A DNA stretch of 64,000 bases from assembly GCA_900314745.1 (NCBI GenBank), contig OMWK01000004.1, positions 62,001 to 126,000 of the forward strand, read 5' to 3'. The position numbers were made by a program, and so were the translations under genes. This document shows positions 41,263 through 49,722 of this stretch, piece after piece (positions within the stretch are counted from its first letter, which is position 1; every line of letters begins with the position of its first letter). This DNA is from an uncultured Eubacteriales bacterium (GTDB lineage: Bacteria > Bacillota > Clostridia > Saccharofermentanales > Saccharofermentanaceae). The notes beneath the pieces were generated by a model. The model saw only the letters and a list, made by a program, of their open reading frames with translations, had not been told where the DNA came from and made no database searches.

Positions 41263-43468
41263 GTATGTGCTGATCCTTTTTTACTATGAACTCGTGTTGG
41301 GATTCTCGGCATTCGGAACGGGATTTGCTTCGAGCATACCTTCGGTCCTTCTGACGTCGCTTTATGCGGGACTTCCCGTATGCTTTCTTCTCATGGCATT
41401 CAGGGGCCGAGGAAGAACGGCGGCCGAGATAATTGTCAGGATACTGACGGCAGTTCCGTTCATCATCGAATTCTTCATCTTCATGCAGTTCAAGTCTTTC
41501 TACGACATCAACACCGTGCTGTTCGGAGGCGGTGATGCGCTCACCGGTTTTTCCGACATGATCATGAGCCTTGTCGTAAGCACTAGCGGTATATTACACA
41601 TCATCCTGTTCCTGCTTCCGACGGTCATTTACATCATCAGAATAATAACCGGCAAGCTTCTTGTAAGACCAATCGATAAGTGGAAGATGGGTCTTTTGGC
41701 GCTTCTTATACCTGTGGCTTTCTTCACCAATCTTGGAATCATATCATCGAATGAAGCTCTCGCTTCAGTACACGGCAGGGAGTATAGTTTCCCCGTTGCT
41801 GCTTCGAAGTTCGGCCTCACCGAGACGCTCGCACTGGACCTTCGCAACATGATGAAGTCCGGCGATGAGATTGAGTTCGCGGCTGTCGATGTTCCGGCCG
41901 TTCCGGCAATTCCGACACCGACATCAACTACGACTCCTTCGCCTGTTCCGACTTTGCCCGGAGCTACTCCGACACCTTCTCCTTCACCGACGCCGACTCC
42001 GTATCCTCATGTGATGGATATAGACTTCGAAGGGATTGCAGAGACTGAGTCGGGAACGATCGCGAACCTGGCGGCATACTGTGCTTCACTTGAGCCTTCG
42101 ATGAGCAATGAGTACACCGGACTATTCGAGGGGAAGAATCTAATCATGATAACCGCGGAGGCATTCACGGCGGAGGCCATTGACCCTGTCATAACGCCGA
42201 ACCTTTACCGCCTCGCGACGCGCGGAATCAACTTCACGGATTCGTATGTTCCTGCGACGGCGGGCACCATCGGCGGTGAGTTCTCGCACGTGTTCGGTCT
42301 GCTTCCTCAGGACGGCGGCGTGTCTTTCTACCATATGGCGTGTCGGGGCAATACATACCTTACGATGTCACAGAGGCTCAATGCACTCGGATACTACGGA
42401 ATGGCATTCCACAATAACGACTATCAGTACTACACCCGTAATGTAACGCACAATCTCCTCGGTTATTCTGAGGGGTACATGGGATGGGGCAACGGACTCG
42501 AGTCCTATATCGATCCCGTATGGCCGGAGAGCGACCTTCAGATGATGGAGGCGACGATCCCGATGTATATCGATCAGCAGCCGTTCAATATCTACTACAT
42601 GTCGGTAAGCGGCCACTCGAATTATTCGCGCTACGCCAATGCCCAGAGCCGCGCGCACTGGGATGATACGGCTTCGCTTGAAGGCCAGTGTTCAGATACC
42701 GTGCGCGCATATATCGCATGTCAGGTCGACCTCGACCGCGCGGTCGGATATCTTCTCGAACAGCTCGAGGCGGAAGGTATCCTCGATGATACGGTCATCA
42801 CGATCTGCGCGGACCACTATCCTTACGGTCTTGATAATTCATATCTGTCCGAGCTTTACGGATATGATGTAACTAATACGGTTCTTCGCGATCACAACCG
42901 CCTGATTCTCTGGTGCGGCTGTCTGGAGGACGAAGATCCGATAATTATCGACACCCCCACGATGTCCATAGATCTGCTTCCTACTTTGCTTAATCTGTTC
43001 GGCATCGAATACGATTCGAGACTTCTTCCCGGACGAGATGTCTTCTCGGATGCGATGCCTCTGTATTTCAATGCGGGATACGACTGGAGGACGGACCTCG
43101 GAACTTATCTGAGCGGACAGGCAACGTTCTATCCGAATGATCCGGATGCGGAGATACCCGAAGGATACGTCGAGGCGGTTCGAACGATAGTTGCCAATCG
43201 AATCAATTACTGCAGCGGTGTATTGTCATCGAATTATTTCCGATATCTGTTCGGTGATCCGAACGGCGATTACACTCAATATATAATCGACACCGAGCCG
43301 GTTCGTGTATACGACGAGACGCCTGAAGATACAGCTCCTGCGGATACAGCGCCGACTGAGGCGGCGCAGACTGAAGCGGCTCCTACGGAAGCCGCGCCGG
43401 CTGATCCGGCTCCGGTCGATCCTGCACCTGTTGATTCGGCACCAATCGAGACTGTGCCGGCCGGTTAG
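41249..43468 (+). CDS. LtaS-type sulfatase-family phosphoglycerol transferase
   Basis: 739 residues. Five N-terminal spans (about 1-165) and an extracellular sulfatase-fold domain (about 265-640) as in lipoteichoic acid synthase. Metal site and nucleophile can be placed: MITAEAF (Glu), AGTIGGEFS (Thr nucleophile), CADHYPYG (Asp-His) and SVSGHSNY (His). A Pro/Thr/Ser linker (about 213-252, TPTPSPSPTPTP) replaces the normal helical linker, and the C-terminus is a repeat of APTEAAP/PAPVDPAP type (about 690-739). Such enzymes polymerise or transfer glycerol phosphate from phosphatidylglycerol to glycolipids. Both low-complexity parts probably span the cell wall. A strong terminator follows. Confidence 0.85.
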   Translation: MLSAEYVLILFYYELVLGFSAFGTGFASSIPSVLLTSLYAGLPVCFLLMAFRGRGRTAAEIIVRILTAVPFIIEFFIFMQFKSFYDINTVLFGGGDALTGFSDMIMSLVVSTSGILHIILFLLPTVIYIIRIITGKLLVRPIDKWKMGLLALLIPVAFFTNLGIISSNEALASVHGREYSFPVAASKFGLTETLALDLRNMMKSGDEIEFAAVDVPAVPAIPTPTSTTTPSPVPTLPGATPTPSPSPTPTPYPHVMDIDFEGIAETESGTIANLAAYCASLEPSMSNEYTGLFEGKNLIMITAEAFTAEAIDPVITPNLYRLATRGINFTDSYVPATAGTIGGEFSHVFGLLPQDGGVSFYHMACRGNTYLTMSQRLNALGYYGMAFHNNDYQYYTRNVTHNLLGYSEGYMGWGNGLESYIDPVWPESDLQMMEATIPMYIDQQPFNIYYMSVSGHSNYSRYANAQSRAHWDDTASLEGQCSDTVRAYIACQVDLDRAVGYLLEQLEAEGILDDTVITICADHYPYGLDNSYLSELYGYDVTNTVLRDHNRLILWCGCLEDEDPIIIDTPTMSIDLLPTLLNLFGIEYDSRLLPGRDVFSDAMPLYFNAGYDWRTDLGTYLSGQATFYPNDPDAEIPEGYVEAVRTIVANRINYCSGVLSSNYFRYLFGDPNGDYTQYIIDTEPVRVYDETPEDTAPADTAPTEAAQTEAAPTEAAPADPAPVDPAPVDSAPIETVPAG

Positions 43469-43514
43469 GCTGCGGTTATTTCTGCAAACCTCTCTACGTT
43501 TTGGGTCAATGTGA

Positions 43515-43566
43515 AGAGCACTCTGCAGAAATTCGGTGAAATTCTGCTAAGTGCTCTGCGTTTTTT
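43515..43566 (+). terminator. long-stem terminator of the LtaS-like gene
   Basis: AGAGCACT (43515-43522) pairs with AGTGCTCT (43550-43557); inside, CAGAAATT pairs with AATTCTG. A TTTTTT run follows at 43561-43566. Confidence 0.9.
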
Positions 43567-43595
43567 AATTTATTGAAGAGCAAAGTGAAGAATTC

Positions 43596-44225
43596 TCAGC
43601 GTGTCTTCTTGTAAGTGGAATTAATAAGTTTTGAAATCGGCTTATAAACCCAGAATGTGATGAATCCGATTACCAGTCCCTTGAACAGATTGAACGGGAG
43701 GAATGCCCAGAGGACCAGGGACAGCTTATCAGTGATAAGAGGATTAACCGCTGAGCTCATTCCGAGGATTGCATCCATGGGGAAACCTGCGACCGAGCCG
43801 TAGAGAGGCAGGGTGAAGAAGAAATTGAACGGGACGGCGAATACCGCGAGTGCAGCGGTTGCGATAAGCAGTGCTGCGATGGCGCCCTTTTTTGTTCTGT
43901 GCTTCTCATAGAAGAAACCGGCTGTGAATACGTAGATGCTTCCCGTGATGAAGTTCGAGAGCTCGCCGATTCCTGATGTTCCTGTCGCGGGCAGGTGGAT
44001 GAGGTTCTTCAGAAGTTCGATGACGATACCGTAGACGGGACCTAACGAGAATGAACCGATGAGCACCGGAAGTTCAGAGAAATCGAACTTGAGGAAGCCC
44101 GGCATGAACGGGAGGTTGAACTCAAGGTACATGAGGACGACAGCCATAGAAGTAAAGATAGCCGTAACAGCAATCTTTCTTGCCATCACGCGTGAACGGG
44201 TTACAGAATCTTTGGTAATACCGGA
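43596..44225 (-). CDS. ribU: RibU, riboflavin-specific S component of an ECF transporter
   Basis: 209 residues, six spans. The N-terminal region with MYLEFNLPFMPGFLKFDFSELP and PVYGIVIELLKNLIHL (in parts) is characteristic of RibU, as is FNLFKGL near the end. It binds riboflavin outside the cell and works with the shared EcfA/EcfT module encoded elsewhere. ATG 44225 was chosen over an upstream in-frame ATG because AAGGAG lies 12 nt before it and the upstream codons fall within the riboswitch aptamer. The preceding FMN riboswitch confirms the flavin role. Confidence 0.93.
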   Translation of the reverse strand, partial: SGITKDSVTRSRVMARKIAVTAIFTSMAVVLMYLEFNLPFMPGFLKFDFSELPVLIGSFSLGPVYGIVIELLKNLIHLPATGTSGIGELSNFITGSIYVFTAGFFYEKHRTKKGAIAALLIATAALAVFAVPFNFFFTLPLYGSVAGFPMDAILGMSSAVNPLITDKLSLVLWAFLPFNLFKGLVIGFITFWVYKPISKLINSTYKKTR

Positions 44226-44237
44226 CATAAAAAACAA

Positions 44238-44383
44238 CTCCTTCCATCCGGACTTTAACCGTCGGCCGCGAAATCTCATCGCGTCAGTCCCGTCATAAGA
44301 TTTAACGGGAGTTGCGGGCTTACCTTGCTGCTATTGCCTGAAGGCTCACCGCCGGTGGGGACTTACACCCCGCCTTGGATTCC
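44238..44383 (-). promoter_or_regulatory. FMN riboswitch (RFN element)
   Basis: The minus strand shows the conserved RFN blocks in order: AGGCGGGGTGTAAGTCCCC, ACCGGCGGTGAGCC, AAGCCCGCAAC, then GGCCGACGGTTAAAGTCCGG and ATGGAAGGAG. The ribU Shine-Dalgarno AAGGAG (44243-44238) sits at the 3' edge of the aptamer's closing stem, so FMN binding should hide it: control at translation. I see no separate terminator. The rest of the 307-bp gap is promoters. Confidence 0.96.
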
Positions 44384-44389
44384 GAGAAG

Positions 44390-44418
44390 ATTATAGAACA
44401 TGGATATATGATTGTCTA
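44390..44418 (-). promoter_or_regulatory. promoter of the FMN riboswitch-ribU transcript
   Basis: Minus-strand TAGACA (44418-44413), 17 bp, TATAAT (44395-44390); the aptamer begins within a few bases of the expected start. Confidence 0.7.
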
Positions 44419-44532
44419 TCGGTGCAACAAAATCTTACATAAACCATAGCCGAATGTCAGTTCAGCTTGGTGGACTCTCCATAATTCAGACGTGATAATT
44501 ATGTTAAGATTAATAGCAAAGGTGGTAAATGT

Positions 44533-45615
44533 ATGAGAAAACACTATTTGGATAACCTTCGCTGGTTCACGGTCCTCACCGTTGTTCTTTACCATGTTTT
44601 CTTCATGTTTAATTCTATCGGATCCCTGTCCTTCAAGACCTTCAGCGAGGTCCAGTACCAGGACAGCGTCATCTACCTTCTATATCCGTGGATAATGGTA
44701 ATCCTTTTCCTCATCGCGGGCATGAGCTCGAGATACTACCTCGAGAAGCACACCGTCAAAGGGTTCATCGCATCAAGGACACGTAAGCTTCTCGTGCCGT
44801 CTACTATAGGCATACTCCTGTTCGGCTGGATGCAGGGTTACATCAGCATGGCTGAAGCACATGCGTTCGATAACGATGAGGGATTTGCCGCGCTTCCGGG
44901 TTTGATTAAGTTTCTCATCATGGATCTGTCCGGCACGAGCATACTGTGGTTCTCGCAGCTGCTGTGGCTGATCTCGCTTCTGTGCGCACTCGTTGCAAAG
45001 CTTGAGAAGGGTAAACTATACAGATTCACAGCAAAAACAGGAATCATCGCATCAGTTCTTCTTGTGATACCCGTCTTCGCATCAGCGCAGATCCTTAACC
45101 CGCCGATCCTCTCGGTCTACAGGTTTGGCCTCTATCCGTTCGTATTCTTCCTGGGGTACTTTGTCTTCGCACACGACGAAGTCATAGACCGCCTTGCTAA
45201 GTTCAGGATCCCGCTTCTTATAACAGCGGCAGCACTCGGCGCGGCTTATCTTGTTCTTCACTTCGGTGACGATGCCATGGAGATGCCCGTCGTTGCAAGC
45301 ATTCCCGCGGTAGCTTACTGCTGGGCAATGTGTCTTGCACTCCTCGGCTCCTTCAGGGCATGGTTCGACGTGAAGACACCGTTTACTTCATACATGACGG
45401 CAAGGAGCTTCGGCATATATACCTTCCATTATTTCACGATGTCGGCGACGGCTCTTCTTCTCACGCGCCATGCCGGCTGCCCTGCATTCGTCTGCTACCT
45501 TCTGTGCGGCGCCGCGGGACTTATCGGCGGCATACTTCTTACGGAACTGGTATCGAGGATTCCGTTCGTAAGGTGGTGTCTTCTCGGCATAAGGAAACCT
45601 CGAAAGGAGACTTGA
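44533..45615 (+). CDS. acyltransferase family 3 membrane protein
   Basis: 360 residues with about ten spans. RKHYLDNLRWFTVLTVVLYH (20 residues shown) at the N-terminus contains the conserved Arg and His of acyltransferase-3 proteins, which acylate sugars or glycans of the envelope (OafA-like) or act on hopanoids and antibiotics. YTFHYF towards the end matches the family's second signature. Substrate unknown. AGGTGG precedes ATG 44533. An XRE-AbrB regulator starts 3 bp after its stop, so both are probably one transcript. Confidence 0.82.
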   Translation: MRKHYLDNLRWFTVLTVVLYHVFFMFNSIGSLSFKTFSEVQYQDSVIYLLYPWIMVILFLIAGMSSRYYLEKHTVKGFIASRTRKLLVPSTIGILLFGWMQGYISMAEAHAFDNDEGFAALPGLIKFLIMDLSGTSILWFSQLLWLISLLCALVAKLEKGKLYRFTAKTGIIASVLLVIPVFASAQILNPPILSVYRFGLYPFVFFLGYFVFAHDEVIDRLAKFRIPLLITAAALGAAYLVLHFGDDAMEMPVVASIPAVAYCWAMCLALLGSFRAWFDVKTPFTSYMTARSFGIYTFHYFTMSATALLLTRHAGCPAFVCYLLCGAAGLIGGILLTELVSRIPFVRWCLLGIRKPRKET

Positions 45616-45618
45616 TCA

Positions 45619-46038
45619 ATGTTCGGTGACAACATAGTTCAGCTTAGAAAATTACACAACATGACGCAGGAGGATCTCGCGGACAAGGTCGGCGTGACAC
45701 GCCAGTCCGTTGCCCAGTGGGAGAGCGGCAGGACATGCCCGAACTTAACGCAGAGCAAGGCGATTGCCGATGCTTTCGAAGTTACACTGGATGACCTCGT
45801 GGAATTCGAGCCGGCAGATAATCTCGGGCTCAATGTGCCGCCGAAGGGGAAGCACCTGTTCGGTCTTGTCACAGTCGGGGACAAAGGTCAGATAGTTATT
45901 CCGGCTAAGGCCCGCAAGCTCTTCGATATTAAGCAGGGAGACAAGCTCGTGGTCTTAGGAGACGAGAACCAGGGCATAGCCATAGTAAAAGCGGAAAGCT
46001 TTCTTCACATTGCAGATATGATAAGGGGCGGAATCTGA
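45619..46038 (+). CDS. dual DNA-binding regulator: XRE HTH plus AbrB/SpoVT domain
   Basis: 139 residues. Residues 5-62 form a Cro/CI helix-turn-helix (MTQEDLADKVGVTRQSVAQWE), and 80-128 a swapped-hairpin AbrB/MazE domain (VTVGDKGQIVIPAKARKLF, GDKLVVLGDENQGIAIV). Each alone binds DNA as a dimer, so the fused protein could recognise a composite site. It is co-transcribed with the acyltransferase gene, and could control it or distant genes. AAAGGAG lies before the ATG. Confidence 0.88.
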   Translation: MFGDNIVQLRKLHNMTQEDLADKVGVTRQSVAQWESGRTCPNLTQSKAIADAFEVTLDDLVEFEPADNLGLNVPPKGKHLFGLVTVGDKGQIVIPAKARKLFDIKQGDKLVVLGDENQGIAIVKAESFLHIADMIRGGI

Positions 46039-46055
46039 CGGATCCGAAGCAGAGC

Positions 46056-46919
46056 TTACTCGTCCCAGGGAAGGACCTGCTCGCATCCGTAATAGGCCTC
46101 AAGGGACATGTCGTTCTCATAAAGATATGTCGCGAGCTCAACGCCGACGTAGCGGTAGTGCCAGGCTTCGATGTCGTAGCCTGTCTCGTATACCCACTGC
46201 TGCTGGAAGCGCCTGACGAATCCGAACTCGTGGCAGTGCTCGTTGACCCACATGCCCGTGGTGGTCTCGCCGAACTCGTCCAAGATCTCGTACTGGCCCT
46301 CGGGCGTGATGTCGAGCGCGAGCCCTAACTGGTGCTCGGACCTTCCGGGGACTGCGTTCTTTCTCACGGAGAATGTGATGCCTCGAAGGTTTGTGGACCT
46401 GTCGAAAAGATACTGCTGCAAATTCGCGTCTCTGTAACCTGACACGAGGAAAAGACCCTGTCCCGTCGCTTCGACACAGGCGTCATACATAGCGATCCAG
46501 GCGTCACAGGCCTCGGCTCTGATCTGTTGGTTCATCGAGTGCGGGGCATCGACGAGATCCGGCGGTACGTAGTCCAGAGGAAGGGCATAGTACTTGTTTA
46601 CAAGAACTGCGATGTCCGTGGGGTTATCAACTATCTGCGCGCGTACAGACCTCGCGTCGACGAAGCCGTTATACCACGTCTCCTCGAACTGCGGCTCGAC
46701 ATATTCGGGTACCGGAGTGGGTACGGGTGTAGGCGAAGGCGTCGGGGACGGAGTGGGTGAAGGAGTCGGCGAAGGAATCGGTGTGGGAGTCGCGGCGAGA
46801 GTTGTCTCGATCATGGTCTCCTGAACTTCAGGCTTCGCACAAGAAGAAGTTCCGCCGATAAGAGCGGAACCTGCAATAAACACACATGCCAGTCTTATGA
46901 ATCTGTTATCTGTCTTCAT
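46056..46919 (-). CDS. VanY-type D,D-carboxypeptidase lipoprotein
   Basis: 287 residues. A signal peptide ending in GTSSC predicts a lipoprotein. A Thr/Pro repeat (PSPTPSPTPSPTPVPTPVP, about 47-68) lifts the enzyme off the membrane. The catalytic M15B domain shows SGYRDANLQ, the zinc ligands in SEHQLGLALD (SxHxxGxAxD) and EAWHYRYVG (ExWH). It removes the terminal D-Ala from peptidoglycan stems. Its start overlaps the end of the nucleotidyltransferase gene by 14 bp, so the two form one operon. It converges on the XRE-AbrB gene, 17 bp away. Confidence 0.9.
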   Translation of the reverse strand: MKTDNRFIRLACVFIAGSALIGGTSSCAKPEVQETMIETTLAATPTPIPSPTPSPTPSPTPSPTPVPTPVPEYVEPQFEETWYNGFVDARSVRAQIVDNPTDIAVLVNKYYALPLDYVPPDLVDAPHSMNQQIRAEACDAWIAMYDACVEATGQGLFLVSGYRDANLQQYLFDRSTNLRGITFSVRKNAVPGRSEHQLGLALDITPEGQYEILDEFGETTTGMWVNEHCHEFGFVRRFQQQWVYETGYDIEAWHYRYVGVELATYLYENDMSLEAYYGCEQVLPWDE

Positions 46920-47649
46920 ACTCTTTGCATGTCTTCTCGTAGTTCTCTACTGTTCCTATGTCGATGCACGATCCGTTGCCCTTGAATGCATAGACGGGGA
47001 TCTTCTTATAGAGCCATGAAGGGAAGTTGCCCGGAGCATCGGGAGATCCGCCTTCGGCGATGTATTCCTTGAACATCGGGATGATGTCTTTGCCGTAAAA
47101 ATAAGTTGCATAAATGCAGCAGTCGCTCTTGGGCTCCTGCGGCTTCTCGGCCATGTCGAGAACGCGTCCGTCTTCATCGAGAACTGCCACGGCGAGCTTC
47201 TTCCTCTGTTCGATCTCGGGAACCGTGATGGCGATCAGAGTGGGAGCGTTCTTCTCCTTGAAGAAGCTGTACATATGCTCAATGCTGTATGTGAAGATGT
47301 TGTCGCCTGCGAGTATGCAGATGTCATCATCGATGCTTAACTGATCAATCGTGTAAATGATGTCTCCGATGGCGCCTCTCTTGTTCGAGTCGTCAGTCGT
47401 GCCGTCGTCGAGTACGACGATCGGAGCCTTGCCGTCCCTGTTCTGGGAATCAGCCCACTCGCTGAAGTGGGGATAGAACTTGGAATTGGTGATAAGTGCG
47501 ACTTTGGTAAGCCCCGGGATCTTGTCCACAGAGTCCATGATGTAGTCGATTATCAATCTGCTGCCGAGAGGAAGAAGTGACTTCGGCTTATCCTTTGTGA
47601 GCGGGTACAGTCGTGTGGCGTATCCTGCTGCCAATAGAATTGCTATCAT
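46906..47649 (-). CDS. nucleotidyltransferase (NTP-transferase, LicC/RmlA-like)
   Basis: 247 residues. LLAAGYATRLYPLTKDKPKSLLPL is the nucleotide-binding signature (first part: LLAAGYATRLYPLTKDKPK), AGDNIF carries the metal-binding Asp, and EKPQEPKS follows as in sugar-phosphate and choline-phosphate nucleotidyltransferases. It probably makes an NDP-sugar or CDP-alcohol for envelope polymers; the pairing with a wall carboxypeptidase and the LtaS-like enzyme nearby fits, but the substrate is unknown. AAGGAG precedes the ATG. Divergent from glmU. Confidence 0.85.
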   Translation of the reverse strand: MIAILLAAGYATRLYPLTKDKPKSLLPLGSRLIIDYIMDSVDKIPGLTKVALITNSKFYPHFSEWADSQNRDGKAPIVVLDDGTTDDSNKRGAIGDIIYTIDQLSIDDDICILAGDNIFTYSIEHMYSFFKEKNAPTLIAITVPEIEQRKKLAVAVLDEDGRVLDMAEKPQEPKSDCCIYATYFYGKDIIPMFKEYIAEGGSPDAPGNFPSWLYKKIPVYAFKGNGSCIDIGTVENYEKTCKEYEDR

Positions 47650-47759
47650 CTGTGATTCTCCTTATCGCCTTATTTCGAATTTTAATTATTATACTACATG
47701 CTTTTTTATTGAATGTTATAATTAGTCAACAAAACTATATTGAAAGAAGATTCAGCTTT

Positions 47760-49169
47760 ATGGATATATGTGCGGTTGTAATGGCGGCAGGTGATGGTAA
47801 GAGGATGAAGTCCTCATACTCAAAGGTGGTTCATCAGGTAGCAGGCAAGCCGATCATTAAGTGGGTATATGATGCGCTCTGCGAAGCAGGATGCGAGGAG
47901 CAGGTCTACATCGTAGGTGACAAGCAGGAGCAGATAAGAGATGTCCTCGGAGAAGGAGTTGCTTATGTGTTCCAGGAGCAAAGATTAGGAACAGGTCATG
48001 CGGTCATGCAGGCCGAGCCTTTCCTCGAGGGAAGAGGCGGATATGTAATCGTTCTTCCGGGTGACTCGCCGATGGTAAGTTCGACCACGATTCAGAAGGC
48101 TGTCGATAAGATGGAGCAGGGAGATTATGCCGCTGTCGTAATCACGGCGAGAGCTGATGACCCCACGGGTTACGGAAGAGTCGTAAGAGACGAGGACGGC
48201 AACGTATTGAGGATCGTCGAGCACAGGGACTGCAATGAGGAAGAGCTTAAGATCCACGAGATCAATTCCTCGATGTATATGTTCAAGACATCACTTCTTC
48301 TCTCCGCTCTGGGAAGACTGTCTGCCCAGAATGCCCAGAAGGAATACTACCTTACTGATACGATCGGTATCCTGATCGGTGATGGTGGAACGGTAGGATC
48401 CGTCGTATGCAACTTCGAGGATACTCTCGGAGTAAACGACAGATACCAGCTCATGCAGGCCAGCAAGATTATGAACAAGAGGATCCTCTACAAGCACATG
48501 ATGAACGGCGTCGAGATCGTCGATGAGGATAACACATGGATCCACTCCGCAGTTGAGATCGGAAGGGATACGATAATCCTTCCGGGCACGAGACTCATGG
48601 GCAACACGATCATCGGCGAGGACTGTATCATCGGTGAGAATACGAGACTTGACGGAGTGCAGGTCGGCAACGGAACGACGATCGATTCATCGATCGCTTC
48701 AGAGTCCATCATCGGTGCCGACTGCAGAATCGGACCGTTCTCACACATAAGACCCGGATCGCTCATCAAGGACCATGTAACCATCGGCGCTTACGTTGAG
48801 ATCAAGAGCTCCGAGATCGACGAATACACGAGAGCAAGACACCTGACTTACATCGGTGATTCGAAGGTCGGCAAGAACGTCAACTTCGGATGCGGAACCG
48901 TTACATGTAACTTCGACGGTGTTGATAAGGTCGGATGCACGATCGAGGATAACGTCTTCATCGGCGGTAACTCTAACATCCTCGCTTCGGTAGTCTTAGG
49001 TCACGACAGTTACATTGCCGCAGGTTCAACAATAACGAAGGATGTTCCCGCCTTAGGTCTCGGAATCGCGAGATCACAGCAGGAGAATAAGGACGACTGG
49101 GTCACGAAGAAGAACCGTCTCCGCGGTGCAAATTACATCAAGCTCGACACCCGCCGTTCGGAGGTCTGA
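47760..49169 (+). CDS. glmU: GlmU, bifunctional UDP-GlcNAc synthesis enzyme
   Basis: 469 residues. The uridyltransferase half (1-235) has VMAAGDGKRMKSSYSKVVH and LPGDSPMV; the left-handed beta-helix half (245-455) shows hexapeptide repeats (IIGEDCIIGENTRLDGV) and the acetyltransferase segments RPGSLIKDH and EIKSSEI. It acetylates GlcN-1-P and couples it to UTP, feeding peptidoglycan. ATG 47760 gives the canonical N-terminus (MDICAVVMAAGDG); in-frame codons upstream are not homologous. TATAAT lies at 47717-47722. First of glmU-pth-mfd. Confidence 0.95.
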   Translation: MDICAVVMAAGDGKRMKSSYSKVVHQVAGKPIIKWVYDALCEAGCEEQVYIVGDKQEQIRDVLGEGVAYVFQEQRLGTGHAVMQAEPFLEGRGGYVIVLPGDSPMVSSTTIQKAVDKMEQGDYAAVVITARADDPTGYGRVVRDEDGNVLRIVEHRDCNEEELKIHEINSSMYMFKTSLLLSALGRLSAQNAQKEYYLTDTIGILIGDGGTVGSVVCNFEDTLGVNDRYQLMQASKIMNKRILYKHMMNGVEIVDEDNTWIHSAVEIGRDTIILPGTRLMGNTIIGEDCIIGENTRLDGVQVGNGTTIDSSIASESIIGADCRIGPFSHIRPGSLIKDHVTIGAYVEIKSSEIDEYTRARHLTYIGDSKVGKNVNFGCGTVTCNFDGVDKVGCTIEDNVFIGGNSNILASVVLGHDSYIAAGSTITKDVPALGLGIARSQQENKDDWVTKKNRLRGANYIKLDTRRSEV

Positions 49170-49176
49170 CAGTCTG

Positions 49177-49722
49177 ATGTCTGATACTTGGCTTATTGCA
49201 GGTCTAGGCAACCCCGGGAACAAGTATGCGTACACATGGCATAACTGTGGATTCTTAGCTCTCGACATGCTCGCGGAGCGTAACGGGATCCGTGTCGACC
49301 GGACTCAGTTTCATTCGCTTTTCGGCAAGGGCAAGATAGGCGGGCACGACGTGTTCCTCATGAAGCCCAAGACGTTCATGAACAACTCGGGCGAGGCCAT
49401 CGGCCCCTTCTCGATGTACTACAAGATAGACCCGTCACACATCATCATTATCTACGATGACATTGACATCGGTGTGGGCACGATACGCGTGAGAGACAAG
49501 GGAAGCGCCGGCACGCATAACGGAATGAAGTCCGTCATTGCGCATCTTAACACTCAGGAATTCCCCAGGATCCGCATAGGTACCGGTCCCGTGCCGGAGC
49601 ACATGGATCTCATCTCTTATGTTCTCGACGACATTCCGAAGGACTTAAGGCAGACGATGTACGACTCTTTTGAAGCAGGGTGCAAGGCCGCAGAGGATAT
49701 CGTCAATGGCAAGAGAAATTAA
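49177..49722 (+). CDS. pth: peptidyl-tRNA hydrolase
   Basis: 181 residues. IAGLGNPGNKYAYTWHNCGF contains the catalytic His and Asn of Pth (GLGNPG..YxxTRHNxGF family pattern, here with Trp instead of Arg before His), and FMNNSGEA, YDDIDIGVGTIRV and GSAGTHNGMKS follow. It recycles peptidyl-tRNA released by stalled ribosomes. ATG 49177 was chosen since GGAGG lies 12 nt before it and homology starts here. Mfd begins 17 bp before its stop. The order glmU-pth-mfd is conserved in Firmicutes. Confidence 0.95.
   Translation: MSDTWLIAGLGNPGNKYAYTWHNCGFLALDMLAERNGIRVDRTQFHSLFGKGKIGGHDVFLMKPKTFMNNSGEAIGPFSMYYKIDPSHIIIIYDDIDIGVGTIRVRDKGSAGTHNGMKSVIAHLNTQEFPRIRIGTGPVPEHMDLISYVLDDIPKDLRQTMYDSFEAGCKAAEDIVNGKRN

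Noticed and set aside
46705..46800. Possible minisatellite or CRISPR-like repeat.
   Set aside because: It is the coding sequence of the Thr/Pro spacer in the VanY lipoprotein; units are short and without spacers.
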